Below are positions 6,089-7,289 of a stretch of DNA of 7,289 nucleotides, in pieces. The notes below the pieces were generated by a model. The model was given only the letters and a program-made list of their open reading frames with translations. It made no database searches and had not been told where the DNA came from. Numbering within the stretch: the first letter of the stretch is position 1; every line of letters starts with the position of its first letter. The position numbers and the translations under genes are program-made. The DNA is from an uncultured Selenomonadales bacterium (GTDB lineage: Bacteria; Bacillota_C; Negativicutes; Selenomonadales; Selenomonadaceae): contig CALGGX010000063.1 in assembly GCA_937916025.1 (NCBI GenBank), positions 1-7,289 of the forward strand, read 5' to 3'.

Positions 6089-6748
6089 ATGAAGGCAAAA
6101 CTGATAGTGATCGAAGGCAGTGACGGTTCGGGGAAGGCGACGCAAACTCGATTGCTGTTTGATCGATTGTTGCAACAGTCCGCGCGGAGCGTCCGCAAGA
6201 TTTCATTTCCGGATTATCAATCGCCGTCTTCGGCACTGATAAAGATGTATTTGCGCGGGGAGTTCGGCACGCATCCGTCGGATGTAAATCCGTACGCCGC
6301 CTCGACGTTTTACGCCGTCGATCGATACGCGTCGTTCCGCGCGGATTGGAAGCAGTCCTACGACGCGGGCGATATCATCATAGCCGATCGGTATGTGACG
6401 TCGAACATGGTGCATCAGGCGGTGAAGATCGACGATCCGACCGAGCGGCAGGCGTTTCTGGATTGGCTTGACGACTTCGAGTATGATAAATTGCAATTGC
6501 CTCGACCGGACGCGGTGATATTTCTCGACATGCCGCCGGAGATCACGGAGCGTTTTATCATCAATCGAAACCGGTTCGACATTCATGAGATTGATCGCGA
6601 GTATCTTCGTCGATGCCATGCGTCTTACAGAGAGATCGCGGCTCGATACGGCTGGACGATCATTAAGTGCGCGATTGACGGAGTTCCGCGCGGCATCGAC
6701 GACATTCATGACGAGATTTTTCGAGCAGTCGGCACAACGACAGCATGA
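6089..6748 (+). CDS. tmk: Thymidylate kinase (dTMP kinase)
   Basis: This enzyme phosphorylates dTMP to dTDP with ATP in the cytoplasm, a required step in dTTP synthesis. The 219-residue protein has normal length. The P-loop is EGSDGSGKATQT (9-20). SFPDYQSPSSAL (39-50) and NPYAASTFYAVDRYAS (67-82) form the substrate region, DRYVTSNMVHQ (100-110) is the DRY nucleotide motif, and VIFLDMPPE (143-151) leads into the lid. The pattern matches the subtype that I associate with Clostridia and relatives. The lid appears short: NRNRFDIHEID (159-169) goes straight into the following helix, without the glycine-containing insert I would expect before DIHE. Arginines R160 and R162 remain available. It begins 9 bp after the second TPR gene, with AGGTG overlapping that stop codon, and precedes rnmV by 44 bp. 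Its product dTDP lies on the route to dTTP, the nucleotide used for dTDP-rhamnose, but rmlD is on a separate transcript. Confidence 0.94.
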   Translation: MKAKLIVIEGSDGSGKATQTRLLFDRLLQQSARSVRKISFPDYQSPSSALIKMYLRGEFGTHPSDVNPYAASTFYAVDRYASFRADWKQSYDAGDIIIADRYVTSNMVHQAVKIDDPTERQAFLDWLDDFEYDKLQLPRPDAVIFLDMPPEITERFIINRNRFDIHEIDREYLRRCHASYREIAARYGWTIIKCAIDGVPRGIDDIHDEIFRAVGTTTA

Positions 6749-6792
6749 CTTATCGGGCAAAGCAATCCTTAATTTTTCATCGAGGTGATCCA

Positions 6793-7289
6793 ATGATCCA
6801 AGAAGTTTTGATCGTCGAGGGCAAGATGGACGTGGTCGCGATCGAGCGCGCCGTCGAAGCCGATTGCATCATCACCGGCGGCTTCACTCTCAATCGCCGC
6901 ACTCTGAAAGACATCGAGCATGCCTACAATCGTCGCGGTATCATCATCCTCACCGACCCCGACTCCGCCGGCGAGCGCATTCGTAAATTCCTCGCCGATC
7001 GCTTCCCCAACGCCAAACACGCCTTCGTGCCGAAACTTGACGCAATTGCCAATAACGATATCGGCATCGAACAGGCAAGTCCCGACGCAATCCGCGCCGC
7101 TCTCGATCGTGTCCGCACCTTGACTTTCGAGCCGTCGGAAGAATTCTCAATGTCCGATCTTGTCGGCAATCGCCTGAACGGCTCGCCCGATGCGGTTGAA
7201 CGACGTGCAAAACTCGGCGAATTGCTCGGGCTCGGCTTCGCCAATGCAAAAACTTTTCTCAAACGACTCAATCATTACGGCGTCACCCG
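6793..7289 (+). CDS. rnmV: Ribonuclease M5, 3' end cut off by the window
   Basis: Ribonuclease M5 removes the extra ends of the 5S rRNA precursor, working with ribosomal protein L18 in the cytoplasm. The 165 visible codons begin with a TOPRIM domain: VEGKMD (8-13) with catalytic E9, then ILTDPDSAGERIRK (52-65) with the metal-binding D55 and D57. HAFVPK and a GIEQASPDAIRAAL segment follow, as in other M5 enzymes. The C-terminal region FSMSDLVGNRL, then LGLGFANAKTFLKRLN, is also typical. B. subtilis RnmV has 186 residues, so roughly 20 are missing. The start ATG follows GAGGTGAT closely. In many Bacillota this gene sits before ksgA, which should be the next gene outside the window. Codons here end in C far more often than in the upstream genes (for example, isoleucine is nearly always ATC), an odd contrast within one presumed operon. 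Confidence 0.95.
   Translation, partial: MIQEVLIVEGKMDVVAIERAVEADCIITGGFTLNRRTLKDIEHAYNRRGIIILTDPDSAGERIRKFLADRFPNAKHAFVPKLDAIANNDIGIEQASPDAIRAALDRVRTLTFEPSEEFSMSDLVGNRLNGSPDAVERRAKLGELLGLGFANAKTFLKRLNHYGVT

Noticed and set aside
5105..6175. A 356-residue open frame on the minus strand
   Set aside because: It is a shadow of the second TPR gene, whose seven 34-residue repeats, membrane helix and ribosome binding site are convincing.

Overview
The window looks like chromosomal DNA from a Bacillota (Firmicutes) bacterium of moderate GC. The strongest pointers are a ribonuclease M5 gene (rnmV), a family centred on Bacillota, and a thymidylate kinase resembling the clostridial subtype. A diderm lineage such as the Negativicutes would fit the envelope-type genes, but that is an inference. 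Shine-Dalgarno sites are strong, and four of the eight genes begin with TTG.

Left part (1-2876). A methyl-accepting chemotaxis protein lies on the minus strand. Its C-terminus runs off the left edge, and it is divergent from rmlD (dTDP-4-dehydrorhamnose reductase, plus strand). The 167-bp gap between them holds an AT-flanked inverted repeat. rmlD converges on a small cupin gene. The 222 bp between their stop codons contain no convincing gene but several inverted repeats plus a possible long-range pairing, so this is either a structured RNA or a dispersed repeat element.

Right part (2877-7289). The cupin (minus) has an almost perfect housekeeping promoter that sits inside the 82-bp divergent gap. 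On the plus strand six closely spaced genes follow: an ElyC/SanA/YdcF-type membrane protein, a membrane-anchored TPR protein, a 73-residue membrane protein, a second membrane-anchored TPR protein, tmk, and rnmV (3' end cut off by the window). Gaps are 9-44 bp, every gene has its own ribosome binding site, and no terminator is visible between them, so they probably form one operon.

The most interesting part is the cassette 3301-6079. The two TPR proteins are paralogues. They share a membrane anchor, a distinctive juxtamembrane motif and a C-terminal cap, and they flank a tiny membrane protein next to a YdcF-type protein. They look like parts of an envelope complex that I cannot name. It is wired into the same transcript as nucleotide metabolism (tmk) and 5S rRNA maturation (rnmV). 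No CRISPR array, tRNA, rRNA, transposase or phage gene was seen.
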